Assembly (NCBI GenBank): GCA_963836665.1
Contig: CAWIKL010000001.1
Span: 496,001-560,000, forward strand
Direction of reading: 5' to 3'
Source: JAICSD01 sp963836665
Lineage (GTDB): Bacteria; Acidobacteriota; Vicinamibacteria; Vicinamibacterales; 2-12-FULL-66-21
Length of the DNA stretch: 64,000 bases
Shown here: positions 1-7,580 of the stretch, piece after piece
Position numbering within the stretch: the first letter of the stretch is position 1
How the letters are laid out: the number at the start of each line of letters is the position of its first letter
Made by a program: the position numbers and the translations under genes
Notes under the pieces: model-generated
The model's input: the letters and a program-made list of their open reading frames with translations, nothing else
The model's database searches: none
What the model was told of the DNA's origin: nothing

Positions 1-77
1 ATCGCCGACGCCCCGAGATCCGCCGCGAGCCGAGCATCCTCGGGAGTGGTCACGCCGCAGATTTTCACCCGGATCAC
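1..77 (-). CDS. trpF: Phosphoribosylanthranilate isomerase, N-terminus only
   Basis: Only the first 25 codons lie in the window; the gene continues past the left edge. The frame opens at a GTG whose last bases form the trpC stop (GTGA overlap) and reads VIRVKICGVT, the first beta strand of the TrpF barrel with the catalytic Cys region KICG. The enzyme isomerises phosphoribosylanthranilate to CdRP, the step before TrpC. The overlap points to translational coupling with trpC. Identity rests on the KICGVT motif and operon position, which together are quite specific. Confidence 0.85.
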   Translation of the reverse strand, partial: MIRVKICGVTTPEDARLAADLGASA

Positions 78-874
78 GCCGATACTCCTCTCAACGTGCG
101 GAGGGCTGCACCGGGATCCGGTTGCACGATCAACCGTTCACCGACGAGGAATGCGTGATAACCGGATCGCTCCAGCCGTTCGAGATCCGCCGTCTCGCGC
201 AGACCGCTCTCGGCCACCGCTACCGTCCGCTTCGGCAGCCGCGACGCCAGCCGCTCGTGCAGCTCGGGATCGACCGCCAGCGTGCGGAGGTCGCGGCTGT
301 TGAGGCCGACGATCTGCGCGCCGGCCTCGACAGCGAGCGCCAGCTCCTGCTCGTCGTGCGCTTCGACGAGTGTCGCCAGGCCAGCGTCCCGGGCGACGCC
401 GATCAGCTCGCCGAGCTCCGCCGCCGACAGCGCGCCGACGATCAGCAGCACCGCATCGGCGCCCGCCATCACCGCCTCGTAGAGCTGGTAGCGCGTGACG
501 ATGAAGTCCTTGCGCAGGATGGGAATCGACACCGCATCGCGAACGGCGGCGAGGTGTTCTAGCGCGCCGTCGAAGAACGTCGGCTCGGTAAGGACCGAAA
601 TTGCGGCGGCGCCGGCGGCGGCGTAGGAGCGCGCATGCGCGGCGGGGTCGTAGTCCTGGCGCAGGATGCCGCGCGACGGCGACCGCCGTTTGCACTCGGC
701 GATGACGCGCGGCGCCGGCCCGTCGCGCAAGGCGGCCAGGAATCCGGCGCCGTCGGGCGTCCGCGCGGCGGCCGCCTCTTCCACCATCGTCAGCGGACTC
801 GCCAGCGCGCGCATCTCGGTCATGCGGCGCGCGGCGGCCACGATCGTGGCGAGCAAATCCGGTCCATTCTGCAC
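74..874 (-). CDS. trpC: Indole-3-glycerol-phosphate synthase
   Basis: A 266-residue TIM-barrel protein of normal family length that converts CdRP to indole-3-glycerol phosphate in the cytoplasm. Visible family signatures are the substrate-binding stretch ECKRRSPSRG near residue 60, the core motif ISVLTEP, the catalytic region ILRKDFIV, and the late motifs VGLNSRDL and VAESGL. It is a monofunctional enzyme, since trpF follows as a separate overlapping frame. It lies 9 bp downstream of trpD in a tight leftward operon and should share the attenuator upstream of aroDE. No irregularities were seen. Confidence 0.96.
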   Translation of the reverse strand: MQNGPDLLATIVAAARRMTEMRALASPLTMVEEAAAARTPDGAGFLAALRDGPAPRVIAECKRRSPSRGILRQDYDPAAHARSYAAAGAAAISVLTEPTFFDGALEHLAAVRDAVSIPILRKDFIVTRYQLYEAVMAGADAVLLIVGALSAAELGELIGVARDAGLATLVEAHDEQELALAVEAGAQIVGLNSRDLRTLAVDPELHERLASRLPKRTVAVAESGLRETADLERLERSGYHAFLVGERLIVQPDPGAALRTLRGVSA

Positions 875-883
875 TGAGCGGAC

Positions 884-1909
884 TCATGCGACGGCCGACT
901 CCTGCCGTGAGCAGGCGACCAGGTTTTCGAGTACCGCCGCCGCGCGGCCGCTGTCGATTGCCTCGGCAGCGACGGCGATCCCCTGGCGCACCGTCGACGC
1001 GTGGCCGGAGATGAGCAACGAGGCGCCGGCGTTGAGCAAGACGACGTCGCGTGGCCCACCCGCGGCGCCAGCGAGCACGCGCCGCGCGATCGCCACGTTG
1101 TCGGCGGGTTCGCCGCCTTGCAGTGCCTCTGGTGCGCTCTTGGCCAGGCCGACATCGGCCGGGTGCAGGTAGAAGGTGTTGACGCGGCCGTCGCGGCACT
1201 CGGACACCTTGGTATAGCCCGTCGTCGAAATTTCGTCGAGGCCATCGGCGCCGTGTACCACCCATGCGCGCTCAGACCCGAGCTGGGCCAGCGACCGCGC
1301 CACGAGCTCGGTCAGCTCCGGCTTGGGCACGCCGACCAGTTGACGGGCAGCGCCGGCGGGATTGGTCAGAGGGCCGAGCAGATTGAACGCGGTCCGGATG
1401 CCGAGCTCCTTCCGGGTCGGTGCGGCATGTTTCATCGAGGGATGAAACACCTGCGCGAAGAAGAACGCGATCCCGGCGTGCTCGAGGCAGCGCTCGACGA
1501 CGGGGGGCGGCGCGCCGACGTTGACGCCGAGCGCTTCGAGGAGGTCGGCGCTGCCGCAGCGGCTCGAGGCGCTGCGGTTGCCGTGCTTGGCGACGCGGAC
1601 ACCGCAGGCCGCCAGGACCAGCGCCGCGACGGTCGAGACATTGAAAGTGTGGGCGCCGTCGCCACCGGTGCCGCAGGTGTCGAACACCGGCGCGTAGAGG
1701 CGGCTCAACTTGGTCGCTCTCGAGCGCATGGTCCGCGCCAGCCCGACGATCTCGTCAGGGCGTTCGCCTTTCATCGCCAGGCCGACGAGCAGGCCGGCAA
1801 TCTGCGACGGCTCGGCGCGGCCGTCCATGATCGTCTCCATCGCCGCCGACGCTTCGGCGACCGTCAGGTCCTCGTGACGCGCCAGCTTGGCGATCAGTTC
1901 ACGAAACAT
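884..1909 (-). CDS. trpD: Anthranilate phosphoribosyltransferase
   Basis: A 341-residue enzyme that transfers the phosphoribosyl group of PRPP to anthranilate. The glycine-rich PRPP site GTGGDGAHTFNVST is near residue 85 and the anthranilate-site motif KHGNR near residue 115; both are intact. The N-terminal helical domain (residues 1-70, with EIVGLARTMR) is normal for glycosyltransferase family 3. Its start overlaps the end of trpG by 11 bp, as expected for coupled translation. It is not fused to TrpG, unlike some enterobacterial versions. Confidence 0.96.
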   Translation of the reverse strand: MFRELIAKLARHEDLTVAEASAAMETIMDGRAEPSQIAGLLVGLAMKGERPDEIVGLARTMRSRATKLSRLYAPVFDTCGTGGDGAHTFNVSTVAALVLAACGVRVAKHGNRSASSRCGSADLLEALGVNVGAPPPVVERCLEHAGIAFFFAQVFHPSMKHAAPTRKELGIRTAFNLLGPLTNPAGAARQLVGVPKPELTELVARSLAQLGSERAWVVHGADGLDEISTTGYTKVSECRDGRVNTFYLHPADVGLAKSAPEALQGGEPADNVAIARRVLAGAAGGPRDVVLLNAGASLLISGHASTVRQGIAVAAEAIDSGRAAAVLENLVACSRQESAVA

Positions 1910-2492
1910 GGGAGCCGCTGGCGGAGCATGACAACTCGATAAAATTGCGCAGAATCTTGCGGCCCTCGCCGGTCAGGACCGACTCGGGATGAAACTGGAC
2001 GCCGTGCAGGGGCCACTCGCGATGGCGGAGTCCCATGACCACGCCGTCCTCGGTGCGGGCGGTGATCTCGAGTGACGCCGGAGGCGGTTCGTTGACGACG
2101 AGCGAGTGATAGCGGCCGGCGACGAATGGCTGTGACACGCCGGTGAACACGCCTTTACCGTCGTGCTGCACTTTCGAGACCTTCCCGTGCATCAGGACGG
2201 GGGCGCGGCCGACGTCGCCGCCGAATGCGAAGCCGATCGCCTGGTGGCCGAGGCAGACGCCGAAGACCGGGATCCGCTGACCGACCCGGCGGATGACCTC
2301 GACGCTGATCCCGGCGTCCTCGGGGCGGCCGGGTCCTGGCGAAATCACGATCCGCTCCGGCGCCATGGCTTCGATCTCGCCGAGCGAAATCTCGTCGTTT
2401 CGGCGCACCACCGGCGCGTGCCCCAGCTCGCCGAGATACTGCGCCAGGTTGTAGGTAAACGAATCGTAGTTATCGAGCAGGAGGATCTTCAT
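1899..2492 (-). CDS. trpG: Anthranilate synthase component II (glutamine amidotransferase)
   Basis: A 197-residue class I glutamine amidotransferase that supplies ammonia to TrpE. It opens with the typical LLLDNYDSFTYNLAQYL and carries the oxyanion stretch SPGPGRPEDAG, the nucleophile motif GVCLGHQ and the catalytic His-Glu pair in QFHPES. Its ATG overlaps the trpE stop by one base (TAATG). In many bacteria this subunit also serves 4-amino-4-deoxychorismate synthase (PabA role); no separate pabA is visible here, so a dual role is possible but not shown. Confidence 0.95.
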   Translation of the reverse strand: MKILLLDNYDSFTYNLAQYLGELGHAPVVRRNDEISLGEIEAMAPERIVISPGPGRPEDAGISVEVIRRVGQRIPVFGVCLGHQAIGFAFGGDVGRAPVLMHGKVSKVQHDGKGVFTGVSQPFVAGRYHSLVVNEPPPASLEITARTEDGVVMGLRHREWPLHGVQFHPESVLTGEGRKILRNFIELSCSASGSHVS

Positions 2493-3970
2493 TAGAGCTC
2501 GGTCTCCGCCATTTCAATCGCCTGGATCAATGCGCGCGCCTTGTCACGGGTCTCCTCGTATTCGGCCGCGGGGTTGGAATCGGCGACGATGCCGGCGCCC
2601 GCCTGTACACGCGCGACGCCGTCGCGCAGCGTGATCGTCCGGATCGCGATACAGAAATCGAGATTACCGGCGAAGTCGATGTAGCCGACGGCGCCGGCGT
2701 AGAGCTCGCGCCGGGTCGGTTCGAGCCGCGACAGGATCTGCATGGCACGAATCTTCGGCGCGCCCGACACGGTGCCGGCGGGGAAACAGGACACCAGCGC
2801 GTCGAGATGGTCGTGGCGGTCGGCCAGCCGTCCCTCCACCGTCGATACCAGGTGCATGACGTGCGAATAGCGTTCGAGCCCCATGTACTGCGGCACGCGC
2901 ACGCTGCCGTATTCGCAGACGCGGCCGAGGTCGTTGCGCCCGAGATCGACCAGCATCACGTGCTCGGCGCGTTCCTTCTCGTTGCGCTTCAGCTCGTCGG
3001 CGAGGCGGAGATCCTCGTCCTCGCTCCGCCCGCGCGGCCGGGTGCCGGCAATCGGGTGGGTCTCGACGTGCTGCCCTTCGACCCGCACCAGCATCTCGGG
3101 GGAGGAGCCGACGATGGCGAAGCTGCCCATGCGAATGAAATACATGTAGGGCGAGGGGTTGACGTGGCGCAAGGCGCGATAGACGGTGAGCGGCTCGGCC
3201 TTGACGTCGGCCTCGAACCGCTGCGACAGCACGGCCTGGTAAATGTCCCCGGCGGCGATGTGCTCCTTGATCGTGCGCACGCCGGCCTCGTAGGTCTCGC
3301 GCGACACGTTCGATCGCATCGGTGGCGGCGCGCCGCCGCCGGCCTTGACATGCGAGAGGCTGCGCTCGAGCTCGCGCTCGAGAAACTGGATCTTGGCGCA
3401 GGCGAACTGGTAGAGCGCCGACAGATCCTCGTCCGCCGTCACGCGCGCGTTGGCGATGATCAGAATGCGGTGCTTGACGTGATCAAATGCCAGTACCGTG
3501 TCGAAGAGCATGAAACCGGCGTCCTCGGCGTCCGAGCCGGGGACGTGTGTCCAGGCCTCGGCGAGCGCCGGTTCGAACGCCACCGAGGCGTCGTAGCCGA
3601 TAAAGCCGACGGCGCCGCCGGTGAGGCGCGGCAGCCCGGGCACGAACGGCGCACGGAATTCCGCCATCAGCCTGCGCAGCACCGCAACGAACGGCTCATC
3701 GCTCTCGGTGGTCACGCCCGAGCGATCGACAACGGTCTTGCCGTGGCGCGAGCGCAGCACCAGGAACGGGTCCTTGCCGAGGAAGGAATAGCGCGCGACC
3801 TGCTCGCCGCCTTCCACGCTCTCGAACAGAAAGGCGTAGTCGGAGTGCTCCGCGATCTTGAGAAACGCGGACACCGGCGTCAGCAGGTCCGCCATGATCT
3901 CCTTCACCACGGGCACGAAGGTGCCGCGCCGGGCGAGGTCAACGAACTCGTCGTAGGTCGTCTGTTTCAT
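2492..3970 (-). CDS. trpE: Anthranilate synthase component I
   Basis: A 492-residue chorismate-utilising enzyme that makes anthranilate with TrpG. The start at 3970 is chosen because MKQTTYDEFVDLA matches family N-termini and the ATG overlaps the aroDE stop (ATGA); the frame is open further upstream but there it only shadows aroDE. The tryptophan feedback pocket FLFESVEGGE is near residue 45. The chorismate-binding domain shows GSSPEMLVRVEG, THPIAGTRPRG, LVDLGRNDLGRVC, PAGTVSGAPK and the late QAGAGIVADS. It should be controlled both by feedback inhibition and by the upstream attenuator. Confidence 0.96.
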   Translation of the reverse strand: MKQTTYDEFVDLARRGTFVPVVKEIMADLLTPVSAFLKIAEHSDYAFLFESVEGGEQVARYSFLGKDPFLVLRSRHGKTVVDRSGVTTESDEPFVAVLRRLMAEFRAPFVPGLPRLTGGAVGFIGYDASVAFEPALAEAWTHVPGSDAEDAGFMLFDTVLAFDHVKHRILIIANARVTADEDLSALYQFACAKIQFLERELERSLSHVKAGGGAPPPMRSNVSRETYEAGVRTIKEHIAAGDIYQAVLSQRFEADVKAEPLTVYRALRHVNPSPYMYFIRMGSFAIVGSSPEMLVRVEGQHVETHPIAGTRPRGRSEDEDLRLADELKRNEKERAEHVMLVDLGRNDLGRVCEYGSVRVPQYMGLERYSHVMHLVSTVEGRLADRHDHLDALVSCFPAGTVSGAPKIRAMQILSRLEPTRRELYAGAVGYIDFAGNLDFCIAIRTITLRDGVARVQAGAGIVADSNPAAEYEETRDKARALIQAIEMAETEL

Positions 3971-5415
3971 AGAATGTCGATTCCGCTCGGTACTCTGATG
4001 GCCGATGCCGCGGCCTCGGCAAACAGGCCCGAGGGGGGACGATGGCCGGTCCAGATCTCGAACTGGCGCTCGGCCTGCGCGACGAGCATCGCCAGGCCGC
4101 CGATCACGGCGAGGCCGGCGTCGCGGGCGCGCTGCATGAACTCCGTTGGGTCCGGGTCGTAGATCAGGTCGTAGACGAGCCGCCCGTCGAACGCCCCGTC
4201 GTAGGGAGTTCCCGCAACTGCCCGGCTGCCGAGGGGCGTCGCGTTGACGATCAGGTCCCACGAGCCGGATGGCGGCGGCCACGACACGGGCGCGGCCCCA
4301 ATGGCCCGCGCGACGGCGTCAGCCGCCTCTGCGCGGCGCGCGGAGATCGCCACGCGAGCCCCCTCTCGAACGAGGGCCAGGCCAACGCCACGCGCCGATC
4401 CCCCGGCACCCAGAACCACGGCGCGCAGACCGCGCAGAGCGACGGCGCGCGCGCGCAGCGGCTCGAGGAACCCATCCGCGTCGGTGTTCGAACCGATCCA
4501 GCGCCCGTCGCGGATGGCAATCGTGTTCACCGCCCCTGCCGCGAGAGCGGCGGGAGCGATCTCATCGACCAGCGGCAGCACGTCCTGCTTGAACGGGATG
4601 GTGACGCTCAGACCACTCAGCCCGATTTCCTGAGCGAAGGCGCGCAGGCCATCGAGGTCGCGCGTCTCGAACGGCACGTAGACGGCATTCAGGCCGAGCG
4701 CGGCAAATCCGGCGTTGTGCATCGCCGGCGACAGCGAATTGACGACCGGCCGCCCGAGCACGCCGTAGACCGAGGCGTCGGGACGGATGCGGCGGAAGCG
4801 GAACTCGTCGATGAGCCGCGAGGCGGGCAGTTGCCCGGGGGCGACGCGGCGGCCGGCATATGTCCAGCGCGAGCCGAACCGCCCGGCGAGTACGCGGGTC
4901 GCCGTTCCGCCGGCGCCCATGCCGATCAGGATGGACGAGGCGTCGCGCGGCGCGTGCAGCAGCGTCCGCAGATCAGCGATGCGCTCGCTCATCACCGCGA
5001 GCTTGGCGAGCTCTGTGCCCTGGGCGCGCAGGTGCTGCAGCATTGGCCCGGTGTTGCGCGGCGTACAGTCAAAGATGTGCCGCGACACCACGACCCCGCG
5101 TCCCCGCCGCGCCGAGACGACCGCCGCCTGCAGGGCGTCCCACTCGACGTCTATGAACTCCGCCCCGTGCGCGTGCGCGTCGGCGAGCACGCGCAAACGG
5201 TCCTCCTCGGGACCGTCGAACATGCCGCCCTCACGCACCGGGCGACAGGTGACGATCGCGGGCCTGGTGCGCCCCTGCAGTGCGGCCGCGGCGTCGGGCT
5301 GCGTCATCGCGTCGAGGCGCAGCTCGACGAGGTCGGCGTCGGCCTCGGCGGCGATCCGCTCCTGGCGGATAGCGTCGGCGTCGCGCCCGATGACGGTGAT
5401 GCACAAGTCAGCCAC
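3967..5415 (-). CDS. aroDE: Bifunctional 3-dehydroquinate dehydratase / shikimate dehydrogenase
   Basis: One frame joins two shikimate-pathway enzymes. Residues 1 to about 210 are type I dehydroquinase: LVELRLDAM, the Schiff-base region with SRHIFDCTPRNTG and KLAVMSE (catalytic Lys), and GMGAGGTATR. Residues about 225-480 are shikimate dehydrogenase: VYGVLGRPVVNSLSPAMHN, SVTIPFKQDV (catalytic Lys), AVNTI, and the NADP site VLGAGGSARG. The GTG at 5415 is preferred because it leaves room after the attenuator; a TTG at 5442 would begin 2 bases from the T tract. The stop overlaps trpE (ATGA). The fusion lets two consecutive chorismate-pathway steps share trp control. Confidence 0.92.
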   Translation of the reverse strand: MADLCITVIGRDADAIRQERIAAEADADLVELRLDAMTQPDAAAALQGRTRPAIVTCRPVREGGMFDGPEEDRLRVLADAHAHGAEFIDVEWDALQAAVVSARRGRGVVVSRHIFDCTPRNTGPMLQHLRAQGTELAKLAVMSERIADLRTLLHAPRDASSILIGMGAGGTATRVLAGRFGSRWTYAGRRVAPGQLPASRLIDEFRFRRIRPDASVYGVLGRPVVNSLSPAMHNAGFAALGLNAVYVPFETRDLDGLRAFAQEIGLSGLSVTIPFKQDVLPLVDEIAPAALAAGAVNTIAIRDGRWIGSNTDADGFLEPLRARAVALRGLRAVVLGAGGSARGVGLALVREGARVAISARRAEAADAVARAIGAAPVSWPPPSGSWDLIVNATPLGSRAVAGTPYDGAFDGRLVYDLIYDPDPTEFMQRARDAGLAVIGGLAMLVAQAERQFEIWTGHRPPSGLFAEAAASAIRVPSGIDIL

Positions 5416-5443
5416 AGATCCACACGGATGAACACCGCACAAT

Positions 5444-5478
5444 AAAAAAGCCCCCTCAATCGGTCTGACTGAGGGGGC
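5444..5478 (-). terminator. trp attenuator terminator hairpin
   Basis: In the leftward transcript, GCCCCCTCA (5478-5470) pairs perfectly over 9 bp with TGAGGGGGC (5458-5450), with an 11-base loop and six T residues (5449-5444). The hairpin lies between the leader peptide and the aroDE start, so it ends transcription before the structural genes unless read through. Confidence 0.92.
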
Positions 5479-5582
5479 CTTGGTTTGCGTCGCTCGTTGC
5501 TAACGGATACGTGTCAGCGTGACGCCCCCTCGACGCGCGCATACCACCACCAATACGACGTAAACGTCGCGAAAGGGGCACG
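5444..5582 (-). promoter_or_regulatory. Trp attenuator: alternative pairings 1:2, 2:3, 3:4
   Basis: Segment 2, GAGGGGGC (5531-5524), lies inside the leader ORF just after the Trp codons and pairs over 8 bp with segment 3, GCCCCCTC (5478-5471). That blocks the terminator (3:4), in which TGAGGGGGC (5458-5450) takes the same partner. Segment 1, GCCCC (5579-5575), before the Trp codons, can pair with GGGGC inside segment 2. A small CGACG/CGTCG hairpin (5569-5556) precedes the Trp codons. Ribosome stalling at TGG should mask segment 1, allow 2:3 and give readthrough. The architecture is seen directly; the regulatory outcome is inferred from enterobacterial attenuators. Confidence 0.85.
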
Positions 5583-5603
5583 GCTCGAGGAGGTCGCGGA
5601 CAC
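5514..5603 (-). CDS. trpL: trp operon leader peptide (29 aa)
   Basis: A 30-codon frame (GTG start 5603-5601, TGA 5516-5514) lies immediately upstream of a terminator hairpin. It encodes a stretch reading TSYWWWYARVEG: three tandem TGG codons at 5544-5552 flanked by TAT codons at 5541-5543 and 5553-5555. An in-frame TAG lies five codons upstream of the GTG, so GTG is the likely start; the ribosome-binding site is weak. Trp is rare, so three in a row in front of a trp operon is the hallmark of ribosome-mediated attenuation. The Tyr codons may also make the leader sense tyrosine. Identification is from position and codons only. Confidence 0.88.
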   Translation of the reverse strand: MSATSSSRAPFATFTSYWWWYARVEGASR

Positions 5604-5681
5604 GATGCGAAGAGCCTAACACAACTCACGGCCAGGTTCCGCAGCGCGACGTCTAAACCATGCTATAAAGGTTGCAATATC

Positions 5682-7541
5682 ATGAAGATCCGGGGTTTTC
5701 TCATTGCCGCCGTGTTCGCGGGGTCGGCCGTCGCGCGCCTGCCCGCGGCGCCCAACTTCATGCCGATCGAGGAGGTCAAGCCAGGCATGGTCGGTATTGG
5801 CCGCACCGTGTTCGAAGGGGCCGCCCTCCAGGACTTCACGGTCCACATTCTCGGCGTGCTGAAGAACGTGCAGGCGCCGAAGCGCGACTTAATCCTCGCT
5901 CGTCTCGAAGGCGGCCCGCTTGCCGAGACCGGCGTCATCGCGGGGATGAGCGGCAGCCCGGTCTACATCGACGGCCGCCTGGTCGGCGCCGTCTCCTACT
6001 CCATCGGATCGTTTCCCAAGGAACCGATCGCCGGCATCACGCCGATCGGCGAGATGCTCGACGCGACGAAGGACACGAGCGGCCGGCGGACGCTGACGGC
6101 GCAGAACCGCCTCGAGCTACCGATCACAGCCGACCATTTCGCCGCCGCGGTGCGGGCCGCCGCGGCGCGGGTCGCCGCGTTCGCCGAGCGGCCCGCCGAC
6201 GTGCAGACTTTCGGCATCCCGGCGGCCGAAGGAGCGCAGATCGGTGCTCTGCTGCGTCCGATCGCCACACCACTGGTGATGAGCGGCATGAACACCGCGA
6301 CAGCCGACCTGGTGACATCGATGTTCCGAGAGGCCGGTTTCACCGCGGTCCTGGCCGGCGGCGCCGGCTCGAGTGCCGCGGGCACTGCGGCGGCTACCGA
6401 GCCGCTTCGTCCGGGCGATCCGATCGGGGTCGCGCTGCTTGGCGGCGACAGCGAAATGGGGGCGACCGGCACGATCACCCACATCGACGGCGACAAGCTC
6501 TACGCGTTTGGACATCCGTTCTTCAACTTCGGGCCGACCGCTTTTCCGCTGACCCGCGCCACGGTCTACACGTCGCTGCCCAGCCTGATGTCGTCGTTCA
6601 AGATCGCGACGATGGGTGAAGTCGTCGGTACGATGCAGCAGGATCGCGGGACGGCGATCGCCGGCACGCTGGGCAAGGGGCCGGCGGTGATCCCGATCTC
6701 GGTCACGCTCGACTCCGGCCACAGCGGCAAGCGTACATTCACCTACACCGTCGTCAACGATCAGATCTTCACGCCGCTGCTGACCTATGTGGCCCTGTTC
6801 AACACGCTGGGCAATTACGAGCGCAACTTCGGCGCAATCACCTACACGGTCAAGGGGCGCGCCGTCTTCGCCAGGCACGACGACCTGTCGTTCGAGGATA
6901 TCTTCACCGGCGACAGCCCCATCCCGAGCGCGTCGGCTTACGTGGCCGGGCCGATCACGATGCTGATGGCGAACGACGTCGAGCCGGTCACCCTCAAGAG
7001 CGTTGAGGTGTCGATCACGACGTCCGAGGAATCGCGCGCCGCGACGATCGAGCGGGTCTGGCTCGACGACGTGCGCCCGCGCGCGGGCAAGACGGTGCCG
7101 CTCAAGGTGCTGACGCGCAGCTACCGCGGCGCCGAGAAGATCTCGACGATTCCGATCGACATCCCGGCCAACGCTGCCGGCCAGCTGACGGTGATGGTCA
7201 CCGACGGCCGTCAGCTCAATCAGCTCGAGCAGCGCGAGCTGCGCCGGAGCGTCCAGCCGCAGAGCGTCGGCCAGATGATCAAGCTGCTCAACGAGACCCA
7301 CCGCAACAATCGCCTTTACGTGCGCCTGCTCGTCGGGACACCCGGCGCCGTCGTCGACGGCGAGGCGATGACGTCGCTGCCGCCGTCGGTACTGTCGATC
7401 CTCGAGGGCGATCGCAGCGGTGGCAACTTCGCGCCGATTCGCAGCGCCACGCTCGGCGAGTGGGAATTGCCGATGGACTCGGCGATCAGCGGCACGCGCG
7501 TGTTGACGATCGATCTCGACGGCCGATCGAGCCGCCCGTAA
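5682..7541 (+). CDS. Exported SpoIVB-like peptidase (S55 family)
   Basis: A 619-residue protein with an N-terminal signal segment (MKIRGFLIAAVFAGSAVA). Residues about 20-110 match the SpoIVB S55 serine peptidase domain: FMPIEEVKPGMVGIGRTVFEG, then GVIAGMSGSPVYIDGRLVG with the catalytic Ser in GMSGSP, and SFPKEPIAGITPIGEML. A second segment (residues 260-330, YAFGHPFFNFGP) is also typical of the family. In Bacillus, SpoIVB cleaves a regulator during sporulation; here there is no sporulation context, so only an exported serine peptidase role is inferred. A TATAAA at 5664-5669 and AAAGG at 5667-5671 precede the ATG. It is divergent from the trp leader. Confidence 0.85.
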   Translation: MKIRGFLIAAVFAGSAVARLPAAPNFMPIEEVKPGMVGIGRTVFEGAALQDFTVHILGVLKNVQAPKRDLILARLEGGPLAETGVIAGMSGSPVYIDGRLVGAVSYSIGSFPKEPIAGITPIGEMLDATKDTSGRRTLTAQNRLELPITADHFAAAVRAAAARVAAFAERPADVQTFGIPAAEGAQIGALLRPIATPLVMSGMNTATADLVTSMFREAGFTAVLAGGAGSSAAGTAAATEPLRPGDPIGVALLGGDSEMGATGTITHIDGDKLYAFGHPFFNFGPTAFPLTRATVYTSLPSLMSSFKIATMGEVVGTMQQDRGTAIAGTLGKGPAVIPISVTLDSGHSGKRTFTYTVVNDQIFTPLLTYVALFNTLGNYERNFGAITYTVKGRAVFARHDDLSFEDIFTGDSPIPSASAYVAGPITMLMANDVEPVTLKSVEVSITTSEESRAATIERVWLDDVRPRAGKTVPLKVLTRSYRGAEKISTIPIDIPANAAGQLTVMVTDGRQLNQLEQRELRRSVQPQSVGQMIKLLNETHRNNRLYVRLLVGTPGAVVDGEAMTSLPPSVLSILEGDRSGGNFAPIRSATLGEWELPMDSAISGTRVLTIDLDGRSSRP

Positions 7542-7580
7542 TCGGCTGCTGAACGGCTCGTGTCTCCTTTCCTGAACTGC

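Noticed and set aside
5416..5442. TTG at 5442 as the aroDE start
   Set aside because: It lies 2 bases from the attenuator T tract and adds residues not typical of type I dehydroquinases; GTG 5415 fits better.
1..5445. Long open frames antisense to the aro-trp genes
   Set aside because: High-GC codon bias keeps antisense frames open; they lack family motifs, while the sense frames carry full catalytic signatures.
7560..7580. GTG at 7560 as start of the beta-propeller gene
   Set aside because: It only adds residues in front of a complete signal peptide beginning at the ATG at 7581.
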